Source: Janibacter limosus (GTDB taxonomy: Bacteria; Actinomycetota; Actinomycetes; Actinomycetales; Dermatophilaceae). From it: a DNA stretch of 64,000 nt. A program made the position numbers and the translations under genes. The notes under the pieces were generated by a model. That model saw only the letters and a program-made list of their open reading frames with translations. It searched no databases and was not told the origin of the DNA. The stretch is from positions 1,178,001 to 1,242,000 of the forward strand of contig NZ_CP036164.1 of the NCBI RefSeq assembly GCF_004295485.1, read 5' to 3'. This document shows positions 1 to 8,708 of the stretch, in pieces (positions within the stretch are counted from its first letter, which is position 1; each line of letters starts with the position of its first letter).

Positions 1-2
1 AG

Positions 3-530
3 CTCGACACGTCGGACTACCGCAGCCTGATCAACCCCACCGGCAAGTTCGTCATCGGTGGGCCCATGGGCGACGCCGGGCTGACCGGCCGCAAGATCAT
101 CGTCGACACCTACGGCGGCATGGCCCGTCACGGTGGCGGTGCCTTCTCCGGCAAGGACCCGTCCAAGGTCGACCGCTCCGCTGCCTACGCCATGCGCTGG
201 GTCGCCAAGAACGTCGTCGCCGCCGGCCTCGCCGGTCGCTGCGAGGTCCAGGTCGCGTACGCGATCGGCGCCGCGCAGCCCGTGGGCCTGTACATCGAGA
301 CCTTCGGCACCGAGAAGGTCGCGGTCGACAAGATCCAGGGCGCCGTCGACAGCGTCTTCGACCTGCGGCCCCTGGCCATCGTCGAGGAGCTGGACCTGCT
401 CCGTCCGATCTACGCCCCGACCGCCGCGTACGGCCACTTCGGACGCACCGAGGCGGCCGGGTACGACAACGCCTTCCCGTGGGAGCAGACCAACAAGGTC
501 GAGGCGCTGCGGGCCGCTGCCGGCGCCTGA
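3..530 (+). CDS. metK: S-adenosylmethionine synthetase, C-terminal part
   Basis: This is the 3' part of metK; the gene enters from the left edge and its start lies outside the window. MetK makes S-adenosylmethionine from methionine and ATP in the cytoplasm. The visible 175 codons include the family signature [19 protein letters not shown], which contributes to the phosphate and methionine site, followed by the conserved [13 protein letters not shown] helix and the C-terminal AYGHFGR segment. The frame is open from the first bases and ends at TGA 528-530. priA follows within 60 nt on the same strand. Identification is secure; only the N-terminal half is missing, through the window edge. Confidence 0.97.
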   Translation, partial: LDTSDYRSLINPTGKFVIGGPMGDAGLTGRKIIVDTYGGMARHGGGAFSGKDPSKVDRSAAYAMRWVAKNVVAAGLAGRCEVQVAYAIGAAQPVGLYIETFGTEKVAVDKIQGAVDSVFDLRPLAIVEELDLLRPIYAPTAAYGHFGRTEAAGYDNAFPWEQTNKVEALRAAAGA

Positions 531-576
531 TCCACAGCCAGCTGACCGGGCGGGTGTCGTTGACACACCGCCCGGT

Positions 577-590
577 TACGTTTGTCCCCG
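577..590 (+). promoter_or_regulatory. Candidate -10 box of a leaderless priA transcript
   Basis: TACGTT (577-582) lies 7 nt before the GTG at 590, where PriA homology begins. This spacing puts the transcription start at or next to the start codon, as in leaderless actinobacterial mRNAs. No Shine-Dalgarno sequence precedes the GTG. A TTGACA sits at 560-565, too close to be a standard -35. Confidence 0.4.
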
Positions 591-2581
591 TGCGCGTCGC
601 CCAGGTACTCATCGACTCGGGGCTGGTCCATCTGGACCGGCCCTTCGAGTACCTCGTGCCCGAGGAGCTCGACGAGGCTGCGCAGCCGGGTGTGCGGGTC
701 AAGGCGCGCTTCGCCGGCCGTGACCTGGCCGGATACGTCGTCGAGCGCAGTGATGTCGCCGAGCACACGGGTCGGCTGGCGCCGCTGCGCACCGTCGTCT
801 CGCCCGAGCAGGTCCTCACGCCTGCGATCCTCGAGGTCGCCCGTCGCCTCTCCCGGCACCAGGCCGGGACCGTCATGGACGTGCTGCGGCTGGCCATCCC
901 GCCCCGTCACGCGCGTGCGGAGAAGGCTCTGCCGCTCGAGCCGCCACCCCTCGACCAGACGCCGGGTGGCTCGGAGGACGAAGGGGGGGTCCCCCCTTCG
1001 TCGCTGACGGTGCCAGAGGTGTGGGCCGGCTACCGGGCGGGCTCGGCCTGGTGGTCCCGTGTCGCGGGTGGCGAGTCGCCGCGGGCAGCGTGGATCGCCG
1101 GGCCCTCGCGCCCGCCGGAGACGGACTGGCCGATGGCCTTGGCCGAAGCCGCTTGCGGTGCCCTGTACTCGGGACGGGGGAGCGTCATCGTCGTCCCCGA
1201 CCAGCGCGACCTCGACCGCGTGGACGCAGCGCTGACCGAGGTGCTGGGGGTGGGCCAGCACGTGCGCCTGACCGCTGACCAGGGGCCGCAGGCCCGCTAC
1301 ACCGCCTGGCTCAAGGTGCTGCGCGGGCACGTGCGCATCGTCGTCGGGACCCGCGCCGCCGCCTACGCACCCGTGCACGATCTCGGCCTCGTCGCGTGGT
1401 GGGACGACGGCGACGACCTGCACCAGGAGCCCCGTGCGCCCTACACGCACGTGCGTGATGTCCTGACCGCCCGCGCCGACGTCGCGGGGTGCGCCCTGCT
1501 CGTCGGTGGCCTGGCGATGTCGACCGATGTCGCGGCGCTCGTCGATGCGGGCCGGGTGCATCTCGTCGGAGGGTCGACGCCGCGACGTGAGGCGCCGCGA
1601 GTCCTCATCGCGGGCGAGGGGGTCGACGAGGAGCGGGATGGGCCCGGCGCCCGGGCGCACATCCCGTCCTCGGCGCACCGAGCGGCCGCTGCGGCACTCA
1701 CGTCGGGTCCGGTGCTCATCCAGGTGCCCCGACGCGGGTACCTGCCCGCGATGTCGTGCGCCACCTGCCGTGCCCCGGCACGCTGCCCGCACTGCCAGGG
1801 GCCGTTGGCCCTGCCGGCACCCGACCGGGCCCCTGAGTGCGGTTGGTGCGGACGCTCGCCGCACGGGTTCCTCTGCCCCCACTGCGATGGCGACCGGCTG
1901 AGGGCTGGGATCATCGGCGCCCGACGGACCGCGGAGGAGATCGGTCGGTCCTTCCCAGGGACCCGGGTCATCACCTCGGGAGCGGGCGATGTCCAGGTCA
2001 GCGTCGACGCCGAGCCGGCGATCGTCGTGTCCACCCCGGGGGCCGAGCCGGTCGCCGAGGGCGGGTACGCGGCCGTCCTGCTCCTCGACGCCTGGGCGAG
2101 CCTGGACCGGCCCGACCTGAGGGCCTCGGAGGAGGCGGTGCGTCGCTGGTTCGCCGCGTCCGGGTTGGCCCGCCCCTGGAGCGACGGGGGAGTGGTCGTG
2201 CTCTGCGGGGCGCCGTCGCACGTGACGATCCCTGCGGTGGAGGCACTCGTGCGGTGGGACCCGCAGTGGTTCGCGGCGCGCGAGCTCGCGGAGCGTGCGG
2301 AGCTGTCCCTGCCCCCGACGACGTGGAGCGCCGAGGTGCAGACCGACCGCAAGCGGATCGAGGCGATCGAGCACGGCGTGCGGGCCGTGGCGCCCGCGGC
2401 CCAGCTGCTCGGACCGCTGCCGGTGCCCGGCTTCGACCAGCGCCGCCGGCTGGTCGTCACCGCTCCCTTCGCCGACGGACCACTGGTCGCCGCCGCGCTC
2501 AAGGACGTGCGGGCAGGGGAGAGCGCGCGCAAGGCGGCCGACCTGACGTCGGTCAAGGTCGGTCACCTCACCACCGGCTGA
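590..2581 (+). CDS. priA: Primosomal protein N' (PriA-like), helicase motifs degenerate
   Basis: This 663-residue PriA-like protein acts in replication restart at stalled forks. The N-terminal DNA-binding domain ([23 protein letters not shown]) is clear, and four CxxC pairs at about residues 389-430 (CATC, CPHC, CGWC, CPHC) give the usual two-zinc module. The Walker A GxGKT loop and the DEEH box are not recognisable; the corresponding regions read [11 protein letters not shown] and WWDDGDD. Loss of helicase motifs is known for many actinobacterial PriA proteins, so DNA binding without ATPase activity is inferred. I chose GTG 590 because homology starts there and a -10 box precedes it; an in-frame start at 479 would overlap metK. 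A terminator-like palindrome lies inside the gene at 977-1002. Confidence 0.9.
   Translation: MRVAQVLIDSGLVHLDRPFEYLVPEELDEAAQPGVRVKARFAGRDLAGYVVERSDVAEHTGRLAPLRTVVSPEQVLTPAILEVARRLSRHQAGTVMDVLRLAIPPRHARAEKALPLEPPPLDQTPGGSEDEGGVPPSSLTVPEVWAGYRAGSAWWSRVAGGESPRAAWIAGPSRPPETDWPMALAEAACGALYSGRGSVIVVPDQRDLDRVDAALTEVLGVGQHVRLTADQGPQARYTAWLKVLRGHVRIVVGTRAAAYAPVHDLGLVAWWDDGDDLHQEPRAPYTHVRDVLTARADVAGCALLVGGLAMSTDVAALVDAGRVHLVGGSTPRREAPRVLIAGEGVDEERDGPGARAHIPSSAHRAAAAALTSGPVLIQVPRRGYLPAMSCATCRAPARCPHCQGPLALPAPDRAPECGWCGRSPHGFLCPHCDGDRLRAGIIGARRTAEEIGRSFPGTRVITSGAGDVQVSVDAEPAIVVSTPGAEPVAEGGYAAVLLLDAWASLDRPDLRASEEAVRRWFAASGLARPWSDGGVVVLCGAPSHVTIPAVEALVRWDPQWFAARELAERAELSLPPTTWSAEVQTDRKRIEAIEHGVRAVAPAAQLLGPLPVPGFDQRRRLVVTAPFADGPLVAAALKDVRAGESARKAADLTSVKVGHLTTG
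977..1002. repeat. 26-bp palindrome inside the priA reading frame
   Basis: The arms GACGAAGGGGGG and CCCCCCTTCGTC are exact reverse complements separated by GT. It encodes an acidic/Gly/Pro/Ser linker ([10 protein letters not shown]) between the N-terminal domain and the rest of PriA. The arm GACGAAGGGGG is the same as in the hairpin after gltD (29054-29099), so this resembles the genome's own terminator hairpins placed in a coding sequence. Confidence 0.8.
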
Positions 2582-2683
2582 GTCCGACCCAGCTGGTCAC
2601 GTCGTGCGCGGACCCCAGCGAGGACGCAGCCCGAGTCGACCACCCGAGTCGGCTCAGGGGCGCGCACGTCATGGTGGGCCACC

Positions 2684-2697
2684 TAGACTCGCCCCCG
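2684..2697 (+). promoter_or_regulatory. Candidate -10 box of a leaderless fmt transcript
   Basis: TAGACT (2684-2689) lies 7 nt upstream of the GTG at 2697, at which Fmt homology begins. There is no Shine-Dalgarno sequence in between. The position supports leaderless transcription of fmt independent of priA. Confidence 0.45.
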
Positions 2698-3629
2698 TGC
2701 GACTGATCTTTGCCGGGACCCCACAGGTCGCCGTCCCCTCTCTGCTGGCCCTCCTCGACTCCGACCACGAGGTCGTCGCTGTCGTCACCCGACCCGACGC
2801 CAGGGTCGGACGCGGCCGGCGTCTGGAGCCGTCACCGGTCAAGGTCGTCGCCCAGGAGCGCGGTCTCGAGGTCCTGACGCCGGGCACCCCCAAGGACCCG
2901 GAGTTCCTCTCGCGGCTTCGTGAGCTGGCGCCCGACTGCTGCCCGGTGGTCGCCTACGGCGCCCTGCTGCCACCCGAGGTCCTCGACATCCCGCGGCACG
3001 GCTGGGTCAACCTGCACTTCTCGCTGCTGCCGGCCTGGCGCGGTGCCGCGCCTGCTCAGCGAGCGCTGATGTCCGGAGACGAGATCACCGGGGCGAGCAC
3101 CTTCCTCATCGAGGCAGGGCTCGACACCGGCCCGGTCTTCGGCACGATGACCGAGCGGATCCGTCCTGACGACACCTCGGGCACCCTGCTCGATCGCCTT
3201 GCCGGCGCAGGAGCTCCGCTGCTCCTGGCGACGATGGACGGGATCGCCACGGGCGGCCTCGAGGCCCAGGCGCAGCCGAGTGAGGGCATCAGCCACGCGG
3301 CCAAGCTGAGCGTCGAGGACGCGCACATCGACCTGACCCACCCCGCCCTGGCCGTCGACCGGCGCATCCGCGGGTGCACGCCCGAGCCGGGCGCGTGGAC
3401 GATCTTCCGCGGGGAGCGCCTCAAGGTCGGCCCCATCACCATCACCGACGAGCAGCTGCCCGTCGGGACCATCGATGCGCGCAAACGTGAGGTCCTCGTC
3501 GGCACGGCCGACCGGGCCGTGCGCCTGGGCGAGGTGACTCCCGTGGGCAAGAAGCCGATGGCGGCCGCCGACTGGGCCCGCGGGGTGCGCATCGAGCCCG
3601 GGGACCACCTCGGAGAGGAGACGTCATGA
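2697..3629 (+). CDS. fmt: Methionyl-tRNA formyltransferase
   Basis: Fmt transfers the formyl group of 10-formyl-tetrahydrofolate to initiator Met-tRNA. The 310-residue length is standard. It opens with the family start [16 protein letters not shown] and carries [13 protein letters not shown] (about residues 107-119), with the SLLP folate-site motif, followed by the C-terminal tRNA-binding domain with [14 protein letters not shown] chose GTG 2697 over upstream in-frame starts because the protein family begins here and a TAGACT -10 box sits 7 nt before it. The stop codon overlaps the rsmB start by 4 nt (ATGA), so the two genes are translationally coupled. The fmt-rsmB pairing is common in bacteria. 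Confidence 0.96.
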   Translation: MRLIFAGTPQVAVPSLLALLDSDHEVVAVVTRPDARVGRGRRLEPSPVKVVAQERGLEVLTPGTPKDPEFLSRLRELAPDCCPVVAYGALLPPEVLDIPRHGWVNLHFSLLPAWRGAAPAQRALMSGDEITGASTFLIEAGLDTGPVFGTMTERIRPDDTSGTLLDRLAGAGAPLLLATMDGIATGGLEAQAQPSEGISHAAKLSVEDAHIDLTHPALAVDRRIRGCTPEPGAWTIFRGERLKVGPITITDEQLPVGTIDARKREVLVGTADRAVRLGEVTPVGKKPMAAADWARGVRIEPGDHLGEETS

Positions 3630-5110
3630 CGTCCGAGAACCAGCACCGGGGTCCGCGGCAGAAGTCGCGGACCGCGCCCTCGGCGCGTGCCCGCCGCGCG
3701 GACGTGCCGCGCTCGACGGCCCAGCAGGTGCTGCGGGCCGTCTCGCAGGACGGCGCCTATGCCAACCTCGAGCTGCCCAAGGCGCTGCGCCGGGCCCACC
3801 TGGGTGGCCGTGACGCCGCCTTCGCCACGGAGCTGACCTACGGCACCCTACGCATGCAGGGTCTCTACGACGCCGTCATCGCCCACGCCGCGCAGCGCCC
3901 CGTCGCCCGACTCGACGGGGGAGTGCTCGACGTCCTGCGCATGGGGGCCCACCAGGTCCTCGGCATGCGGGTCCCCGAGCACGCGGCTGCCGACCAGTCC
4001 GTCGCCCTCGCGCGCTCTGCCGCGGGCCAGGGAGCCGCCGGTCTCGTCAATGCCGTGATGCGACGTATCGGTGAGCGCAGCCGTGAGGAGTGGCTCGAGC
4101 TGGTGACCCCGGCCGAGCCGGTCACCGAGCGCCTCGCCGTCTCCCTCTCGCACCCCGGATGGATCGTCAAGGCACTGCGCCAGGCGCTGATCGGGCACGG
4201 CCTCGCGACCAAGGACGACGCGGACGACGTCCTGGAGCAGCTGCTCGCTGCCCACAACGTCCCTGCCGAGGTCTCGCTCGTCGCCCGTCCCGGCCTGTGC
4301 GAGGTGGACGAGCTGCTCGCTGCCGGTGCGCAGCCCGGGAGGTGGTCCCCCTTCGCCGCAGAGCTCGAGAGCGGTGACCCCGGCAGCATCGACGCTGTCC
4401 GCGAGGGCCGCGCCGCGGTCCAGGACGAAGGGAGCCAGCTGCTGGCTCTCGCGCTGGCCCGCGTGCCGGTGCCGGAGCGGGCCGACGGTGCGCCCGAGCG
4501 CTGGCTGGACCTGTGTGCGGGGCCCGGGGGCAAGGCCGGCCTGCTGGCCGCGCTCGCCCTGCGTCAGGGTGCCGACCTCGTCGCCAACGAGGTGAGCGAG
4601 CACCGCACCGAGCTCGTCCGGCAGAGCCTGCGCCCCGCGATGGCGAAGGCCAAGGACCACGGCCGCGAGCTCGTCGTGCGGACCGGCGACGGCCGTGTGG
4701 TGGGCGAGGACGAGCCGCAGACCTATGACCGAGTGCTGGTCGACGCACCGTGCACCGGGCTCGGCGCGCTGCGCCGCCGCCCCGAGGCGCGCTGGCGTCG
4801 GCAGCCGAGCGACCTCGTCGGTCTCGGCCCCCTGCAGCGCGAGCTGCTTGCCGCCGGCATCGAGGCCACCCGCCCCGGCGGAGTCATCGCCTACGCCACG
4901 TGCAGCCCGCACCTGTCGGAGACGACCTTCGTCGTGCGCGACGTGCTCAAGAAGCGCGACGACGTCGAGGTGCTCGACGCCCGTGAGCACCTCTCTGCCG
5001 CAGCGGTCGCCACGCTCACCGGCCTCGGTGACGGCCCGCACGCACAGCTGTGGCCGCACCTGCACGGCACCGACGGCATGTTCCTGGCCCTGCTGCGCAA
5101 GACCGCCTGA
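3626..5110 (+). CDS. rsmB: 16S rRNA (cytosine-C5) methyltransferase RsmB/Fmu
   Basis: This 494-residue protein has an N-terminal NusB-like RNA-binding domain (about residues 25-180, from [23 protein letters not shown]) and a C-terminal SAM-dependent methyltransferase domain. Visible motifs are the SAM loop [14 protein letters not shown] (about residue 294), the catalytic-site motif [20 protein letters not shown], and YATCSPH with the cysteine used for covalent catalysis in RNA m5C enzymes. RsmB methylates C967 of 16S rRNA in E. coli. The first 25 residues are a basic, low-complexity extension. It overlaps fmt by 4 nt and is followed 1 nt later by the VOC-fold gene, so fmt, rsmB and that gene probably share a message. 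Confidence 0.93.
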   Translation: MTSENQHRGPRQKSRTAPSARARRADVPRSTAQQVLRAVSQDGAYANLELPKALRRAHLGGRDAAFATELTYGTLRMQGLYDAVIAHAAQRPVARLDGGVLDVLRMGAHQVLGMRVPEHAAADQSVALARSAAGQGAAGLVNAVMRRIGERSREEWLELVTPAEPVTERLAVSLSHPGWIVKALRQALIGHGLATKDDADDVLEQLLAAHNVPAEVSLVARPGLCEVDELLAAGAQPGRWSPFAAELESGDPGSIDAVREGRAAVQDEGSQLLALALARVPVPERADGAPERWLDLCAGPGGKAGLLAALALRQGADLVANEVSEHRTELVRQSLRPAMAKAKDHGRELVVRTGDGRVVGEDEPQTYDRVLVDAPCTGLGALRRRPEARWRRQPSDLVGLGPLQRELLAAGIEATRPGGVIAYATCSPHLSETTFVVRDVLKKRDDVEVLDAREHLSAAAVATLTGLGDGPHAQLWPHLHGTDGMFLALLRKTA

Positions 5111-5111
5111 C

Positions 5112-5495
5112 GTGAGGGTCCTCGTCACCGCGGTGCACGTCACCGACGTGCACCGGGCGTACGCGTTCTACTCCCAGGTGCTGGGGCTGCGCGATGTCGT
5201 CACCGTGCCCGAGCAGGACCTGTACATCCTGGGACCGAGCACCGGCTGGGAGCAGGGCTGCCAGGTGATCCTCGAGCCCGTCTCGGACCCGGTGACACGT
5301 GCGCACTGCGAGCGCGAGCACCGCGAAGGCAACTCGGCGCTGATGATGGGTGTGCCCGACGCGGAGCTCGAGTACCGCCGTCTCAAGGAGCGCGGCGACA
5401 TCATCTTCCGCGAGGAGCTGACCCAGGACGTCCTCGGCCTGCACTTCCAGGTCGACGACACCGTCGGCAACATCCTGTCCATCCACACCGCCTGA
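5112..5495 (+). CDS. VOC-superfamily (glyoxalase/bleomycin-resistance fold) protein
   Basis: This is a single-domain protein of 127 residues of the vicinal-oxygen-chelate superfamily. The opening [25 protein letters not shown] is the typical first beta-alpha-beta unit, and the end [18 protein letters not shown] is the typical last strand with a metal-ligand-like acidic residue. The reaction cannot be predicted from sequence; members include isomerases, dioxygenases and antibiotic-binding proteins. GTG 5112 is chosen because it follows the rsmB stop by one base and gives the family N-terminus. It is probably co-transcribed with fmt-rsmB and precedes rpe by 25 nt. Confidence 0.85.
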   Translation: MRVLVTAVHVTDVHRAYAFYSQVLGLRDVVTVPEQDLYILGPSTGWEQGCQVILEPVSDPVTRAHCEREHREGNSALMMGVPDAELEYRRLKERGDIIFREELTQDVLGLHFQVDDTVGNILSIHTA

Positions 5496-5520
5496 CCGCC
5501 ACCACCACGCTAGGAACCCC

Positions 5521-6177
5521 GTGCAGATCTCCCCGAGCATCCTGTCCGCCGACTTCGCCAACCTGCAGTCCGAGCTGGACGCGATCAGCAACGCCGACTG
5601 GGCGCACGTCGACGTCATGGACGCGCACTTCGTGCCGAATCTCACCCTCGGCCTGCCCATCGTCGAGTCGCTGCTCAGGGTCAGCCCGATCCCGATCGAC
5701 TGCCACCTGATGATCGAGGACCCCGACCGCTGGGCACCGCCTTACGCCGAGGCCGGGGCGAAGTCGGTCACCTTCCACATCGAGGCCGCGAAGAACCCCG
5801 TCACCCTGGCCCGGGACATCCGCGCCCAGGGCGCCCGGGCGAGCATGGCGATCAAGCCAGGGACTCCCTTCGCTCCCTACGAGGAGCTGCTGCCAGAGCT
5901 CGACATGGTCCTCGTCATGACCGTCGAGCCAGGCTTCGGCGGGCAGTCCTTCATGGCCGACCAGATGCCCAAGGTCGAGCAGGTGCGCGAGGCCGTGAAG
6001 AAGCACGGCGGCGAGATCTGGATCCAGGTCGACGGCGGGGTGTCGGCCAAGACCATCGAGCAGTGCGCCGAGGCCGGCGCCGATGTCTTCGTCGCCGGGT
6101 CGGCCGTCTACGGCGCCGAGTCGGCTGCTGCGGCGATCGACGAGCTGCGCGAGCTGGCCACGCGTCACGCGCACTGA
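5521..6177 (+). CDS. rpe: Ribulose-phosphate 3-epimerase
   Basis: Rpe interconverts ribulose 5-phosphate and xylulose 5-phosphate in the pentose phosphate pathway. The 218-residue TIM barrel shows all hallmark motifs: [13 protein letters not shown] at the N-terminus, [41 protein letters not shown] and [10 protein letters not shown], which supply the metal and phosphate ligands. The start is GTG 5521 with an AGGAAC-like ribosome site just upstream. In many actinobacteria rpe is followed by the riboflavin operon and then hisE-hisG; here a cupin, an IS110 element and a riboflavin transporter occupy that place. Confidence 0.97.
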   Translation: MQISPSILSADFANLQSELDAISNADWAHVDVMDAHFVPNLTLGLPIVESLLRVSPIPIDCHLMIEDPDRWAPPYAEAGAKSVTFHIEAAKNPVTLARDIRAQGARASMAIKPGTPFAPYEELLPELDMVLVMTVEPGFGGQSFMADQMPKVEQVREAVKKHGGEIWIQVDGGVSAKTIEQCAEAGADVFVAGSAVYGAESAAAAIDELRELATRHAH

Positions 6178-6179
6178 CC

Positions 6180-6196
6180 CGAGTTGGTTCGACTCG
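6180..6196. terminator. Possible small hairpin between convergent rpe and cupin genes
   Basis: CGAGT (6180-6184) and ACTCG (6192-6196) form a short 5-bp stem between the rpe stop and the cupin stop. There is no T-tract and the stem is short, so a terminator role is only suggested by the convergent position. Confidence 0.25.
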
Positions 6197-6198
6197 CG

Positions 6199-6600
6199 TC
6201 ACGCAGGCTCACCGGGGGCGTAGTCAGTCGACCATGGCCCGACAGCGGTGCCGATCAGGATCGTGTCGACCTCCGCCCCGTCGAAGTGCTGTGCGCCACC
6301 CGGCACGTGCAGGAAGCTGCCCTGTGGGTGGTGGGTCGCCGCGTCACGGTCCAGTCGGTTGCCGTAGCCCAAGCGGAGTTCGCCCTTGGCGACCACGAGG
6401 TGGGCATCCGCGAGGTGCGAGTGCGGCTGGTCCCAGACGCCAGCCGGGATGAAGAAGGCGTACGTGAACGTGACTCCTGGATGGCGCGTGCCAGCCAGCG
6501 TGGCCGAGCGCGTCCCATCAGGGTTCGTCTGCTCCCAGACGATGTCGTCACACATGGTCGAGAAGGGTTGGGCCCTGTTCGTCTGCGGTGATCGAGTCAT
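6199..6600 (-). CDS. Small cupin-domain protein
   Basis: This protein of 133 residues forms a single cupin barrel: the first cupin motif is seen in PAGVWDQPHSHLADAHLVVAKGELRLG and the second in GSFLHVPGGAQHF, with His residues placed to bind a metal. Single-domain cupins of this size often act on, or sense, small metabolites; the substrate is unknown. It reads leftward, convergent with rpe, and starts at the edge of the accessory hairpin/IS110 region. ATG 6600 gives the longest sensible product. It may be part of the material that replaced the usual riboflavin genes here, but that is inference. Confidence 0.75.
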   Translation of the reverse strand: MTRSPQTNRAQPFSTMCDDIVWEQTNPDGTRSATLAGTRHPGVTFTYAFFIPAGVWDQPHSHLADAHLVVAKGELRLGYGNRLDRDAATHHPQGSFLHVPGGAQHFDGAEVDTILIGTAVGPWSTDYAPGEPA

Positions 6601-6678
6601 GACTGAGATGACGCTCGAGAGATCGAAAATGTGAGATCTGGCGTTGCGACCCGGCCGACCTCACAACCGGACCAGCAG

Positions 6679-6834
6679 CCTCCCGAAGGGAGGACTGCCC
6701 TTGCCCCCTTCAGAGGGGCGAACCTGTCTTGGTCCCCGTGGGTGGGGACGAACGATCTTGCCCCCTTCAAAGGGGGCGAACCTGTCTTGGTCCCCGTGGG
6801 TGGGGACGAACGATCTTGCCCCCTTCAAAGGGGG
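6679..6834. repeat. Left part of a tandem hairpin-linker (REP-like) array
   Basis: Consecutive palindromes lie at 6679-6693 (CCTCCC/GGGAGG), 6704-6718, 6732-6749, 6761-6776, 6790-6807 and 6819-6834. Two types alternate: type A, GTCCCC-N6-GGGGAC, and type B, CCCCCTTC(A/G)AAGGGGG or close variants. They are joined by linkers ending in CTTG before each hairpin and beginning with (C)GAAC after it. The A+B pair repeats with a 58-bp period. The array is cut at 6834/6835 by an IS110 element and resumes at 8301; joining 6834 to 8301 restores a normal unit. Confidence 0.9.
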
Positions 6835-6852
6835 GTGTCCCTATGGGTTTCG

Positions 6853-8061
6853 TCAAGCAGCTGTTGCTGGGCGGGGTTGGTAGGGAGCGCCGTCTCGGAG
6901 CATGGCGTAGATGACGTCGCAGCGTCGTCGGGCCAGGCAGATCAGGGCGGCGTTGTGCTTCTTGCCTTGGGCTCTCTTGCGGTCGTAGTAGGCCCGGGAA
7001 GCGGGGTCGTGCAGGGCGGCGAAGGCGGCGAGGAACATCGCGCGTTTGAGGTTCTTATTGCCGCTGCGGGAAGGATGTTCCCCGCGGATGGAGGATCCCG
7101 ATCTGCGGGTGACGGGCGCCAGGCCGGCGTAGGCGGCGAGGTGTCCGGGAGTGGGGAATGTCGACCCGTCGCCGACCTCGAGCAGGATCCTGGCTCCGGT
7201 CCTGACTCCGATGCCCGGCATCGAGGTCAGGACCGCGGAAAGAGGGTGCGCATCGAGCATCTCCTCGACCTGCACGGCGGCCTGCTCGCGTTGGGCCAGC
7301 AGGGCGCTGAGCTGGTCGGCCAGCTGCGGCAGGACCAGTTCGGCAGCCTTGGTGCCGGGCACGCTCACGCTCTGCTGATCGAGCGCGGTCATGATCGCTT
7401 CGACGATCCCGTGGTGGGAGCGCGGCGCTCGGGGACGCACCACAGCAGCGATGCGTCGTTTGCCGGCCTGGCGTAGCCCGGCCGGTCCACCGAAGCGGTG
7501 GAGCAGCTCCAGGATCGCCTTGTGGTGCAGCCTCGATCCGATCGCTCGCTCCAGTGCGGGGTGGATCTGGGTCAGCAGCCCGTGGATGCGGTTGGTTACG
7601 CGGGTGACCTCGGCGGCCAGGTCATCGTCAAAGCCCACGATGACTTCGAGGTCGGCCAGGGCCTCCTCGCCGGTATCGACCCGTCGTAGGGCGTGCGGCA
7701 GGGTCCGGGCGGCCTCGGCGATCACGTACGCGTCGCGTGCGTCGGTCTTGGCGTTGCCCGGGTGCAGGTCCGCAATCCGTCGCATCGCCAGCCCAGGCAA
7801 GTAAGCGACCTCGACGCCCACATCGCGGGCAACGGCCACCGGGAGCGCGCCGATCGACGCGGGCTGATCGACGACCACCAGCACTGGCCCCCGCGTGGCC
7901 AACTGCTCGAACAGGGCCCGCAACGCCCGCTCGTCCTGCGGCAGGGGCTTGTCATGCAGTCGTGCGCCCTGAGGGTCCAAGGCGGTGGCGTGATGCTCGC
8001 CCTTGCCGACGTCCAACCCCAAGAACACCGCGTACCCGCGACCTGATGATGGCTCTTCCAT
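6853..8061 (-). CDS. IS110-family transposase (DEDD RuvC-like recombinase)
   Basis: This 402-residue recombinase has the two IS110 domains. The N-terminal DEDD RuvC-like domain includes FLGLDVGKGEHH (first Asp), VLVVVDQP and NAKTDARDAYVIAE. The C-terminal Tnp_20 domain includes SMPGIGVRTGARILLEVGD and FPTPGHLAAYAGLAPV, with the conserved HPSRSGNKNLKRAMFLAAF stretch. I chose ATG 8061 (MEEPSSGRGYAVFLGLDVG) because family members begin close to the first Asp; a start 90 nt further upstream would run into the non-coding end that carries the bridge-RNA-like segment. The gene appears intact, so the element may be active. Confidence 0.93.
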   Translation of the reverse strand: MEEPSSGRGYAVFLGLDVGKGEHHATALDPQGARLHDKPLPQDERALRALFEQLATRGPVLVVVDQPASIGALPVAVARDVGVEVAYLPGLAMRRIADLHPGNAKTDARDAYVIAEAARTLPHALRRVDTGEEALADLEVIVGFDDDLAAEVTRVTNRIHGLLTQIHPALERAIGSRLHHKAILELLHRFGGPAGLRQAGKRRIAAVVRPRAPRSHHGIVEAIMTALDQQSVSVPGTKAAELVLPQLADQLSALLAQREQAAVQVEEMLDAHPLSAVLTSMPGIGVRTGARILLEVGDGSTFPTPGHLAAYAGLAPVTRRSGSSIRGEHPSRSGNKNLKRAMFLAAFAALHDPASRAYYDRKRAQGKKHNAALICLARRRCDVIYAMLRDGAPYQPRPATAA

Positions 8062-8093
8062 GATGGGCCTCCCTGCCCCGCAGCGAATCTGGA

Positions 8094-8290
8094 CTGCCGG
8101 TCGCGGTCGAGCGTCAGCAGCCGGCAGCCACGTTACGAAGAGACCACCCATCCGGGGGCCGTGTCCCTATCAGCGGTCAACCAACGCCACCAAGCCCGGT
8201 GACAACACCCCCCGGATCATCCAAACGACAGGGGCAGTCAGTCATGCCGAGCCCAGCGACCAGCATCCCCATCATCGGGGACACCAAGAA
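8094..8290 (-). ncRNA. Candidate IS110 bridge RNA (donor loop recognisable)
   Basis: The non-coding end upstream of the transposase contains two segments that relate to the element's own ends. The RNA segment AUAGGGACAC (from 8170 to 8161) is identical to the last 10 nt of the transposase-distal end on the coding strand (6844 to 6835), directly next to the core. The RNA segment GUAACG (8136 to 8131) is complementary to CGTTAC on the coding strand at the other end (8297 to 8292). These are the expected left and right donor guides, pairing with opposite strands, in the right order and 24 nt apart. Hairpins flank them: CTGCCGG/CCGGCAG at 8094-8127 and TCCCC/GGGGA near 8267-8282. Target guides were not identified. 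The ends of the RNA are estimates. Confidence 0.6.
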
Positions 8291-8300
8291 GGTAACGGGG

Positions 8301-8474
8301 CGAACCTGTCTTGGTCCCCTTCAGCGGGGGCGAACTTGGCTTGGTCCCCGTGGGTGGGGACGAACGATCTTGCCCCCTTCAGAGGGGGCGAACTTGGCTT
8401 GGTCCCCGTGGGTGGGGACGAACGGCCTTGCCCCCTGTGGAGGGGGCGAACGGTCTTGCCCCCTGCGGAGGGGG
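8301..8474. repeat. Right part of the tandem hairpin-linker (REP-like) array
   Basis: The array continues after the IS110 element with hairpins near 8316-8330 (a hybrid unit with CCCC/GGGG arms), 8344-8361 (type A), 8373-8388 (type B), 8402-8419 (type A), 8431-8446 (type B, loop TGTGGA) and 8459-8474 (type B, loop TGCGGA). Linkers again have the form CGAAC..CTTG. Unit loops and linkers vary more here than on the left side, which suggests the array grew by duplication and then diverged. It ends about 85 nt before the FMN riboswitch. No coding potential is evident. Confidence 0.9.
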
Positions 8475-8560
8475 AACCGTCTCGGATCACGTCCCGCGTG
8501 TCGCATCTCACGGGGCCATCCGATTGCCGAGCGGCTGCTCCCTTCGCGCACAATGTCTCT

Positions 8561-8693
8561 GCACGTGCCACGTGACTCGGTGAAAATCCGAACCGGCGGT
8601 GAGAGCCCGCGACCCGGCTGCTGCGGCAGGCGGTGAACTCCGGTCCAGAACCCCGGGGCCGACGGTCAAAGTCCGGATGAGAGCGGCACGCGC
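8561..8693 (+). promoter_or_regulatory. FMN riboswitch (RFN element)
   Basis: The conserved core elements appear in order: a P1 stem (GCACGTGCC at 8561-8569 with GGCACGCGC at 8685-8693, one mismatch), GAACCGGCGGTGAGAGCCCG, GCGACCCGG, GTGAACTCCGGTCC, GGGGCCGACGGTCAAAGTCC and GGATGAGAGCGGC. These define an FMN-binding aptamer. It lies 15 nt upstream of the RibM/PnuX-type transporter and probably shuts off its expression when FMN is abundant. A weak SD-like AGGACG (8699-8704) lies between the aptamer and the ATG, so control of translation initiation is possible. CACAAT at 8549-8554 could be the -10 box. Confidence 0.94.
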
Positions 8694-8708
8694 GGACTAG
8701 GACGACGC

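Larger units (their letters stand above)
6835..8298 (-). mobile_element. IS110-family insertion sequence
   Basis: The element (about 1464 bp) holds one transposase gene read leftward, a very short right end (18 bp after the stop) and a 237-bp non-coding end upstream of the gene, which is the IS110 layout. The limits come from the interrupted host array: removing 6835-8300 restores an intact hairpin followed by its CGAACC linker. GG at 6833-6834 and 8299-8300 is the likely duplicated core dinucleotide. There are no long terminal inverted repeats, as usual for this family. The host site is a GC hairpin, and REP-like hairpins are known IS110-family targets. Confidence 0.85.

Noticed and set aside
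410..2566. A 718-codon minus-strand frame opposite priA
   Set aside because: The translation is low-complexity and Arg/Gly/Pro-rich, without recognisable domains; priA explains the region.
8221..8240. CCTGTC in the candidate bridge RNA shared with the array linkers, considered as a target guide
   Set aside because: The hexamer pairs with the wrong strand for a left target guide and lies 8 or more bases from the core, so the match may be chance.
8003..8636. Open frames running through the IS110 non-coding end and hairpin array
   Set aside because: They are created by the repetitive GC-rich hairpins, have no ribosome sites, and differ in all frames; the region is better explained as bridge RNA plus repeats.
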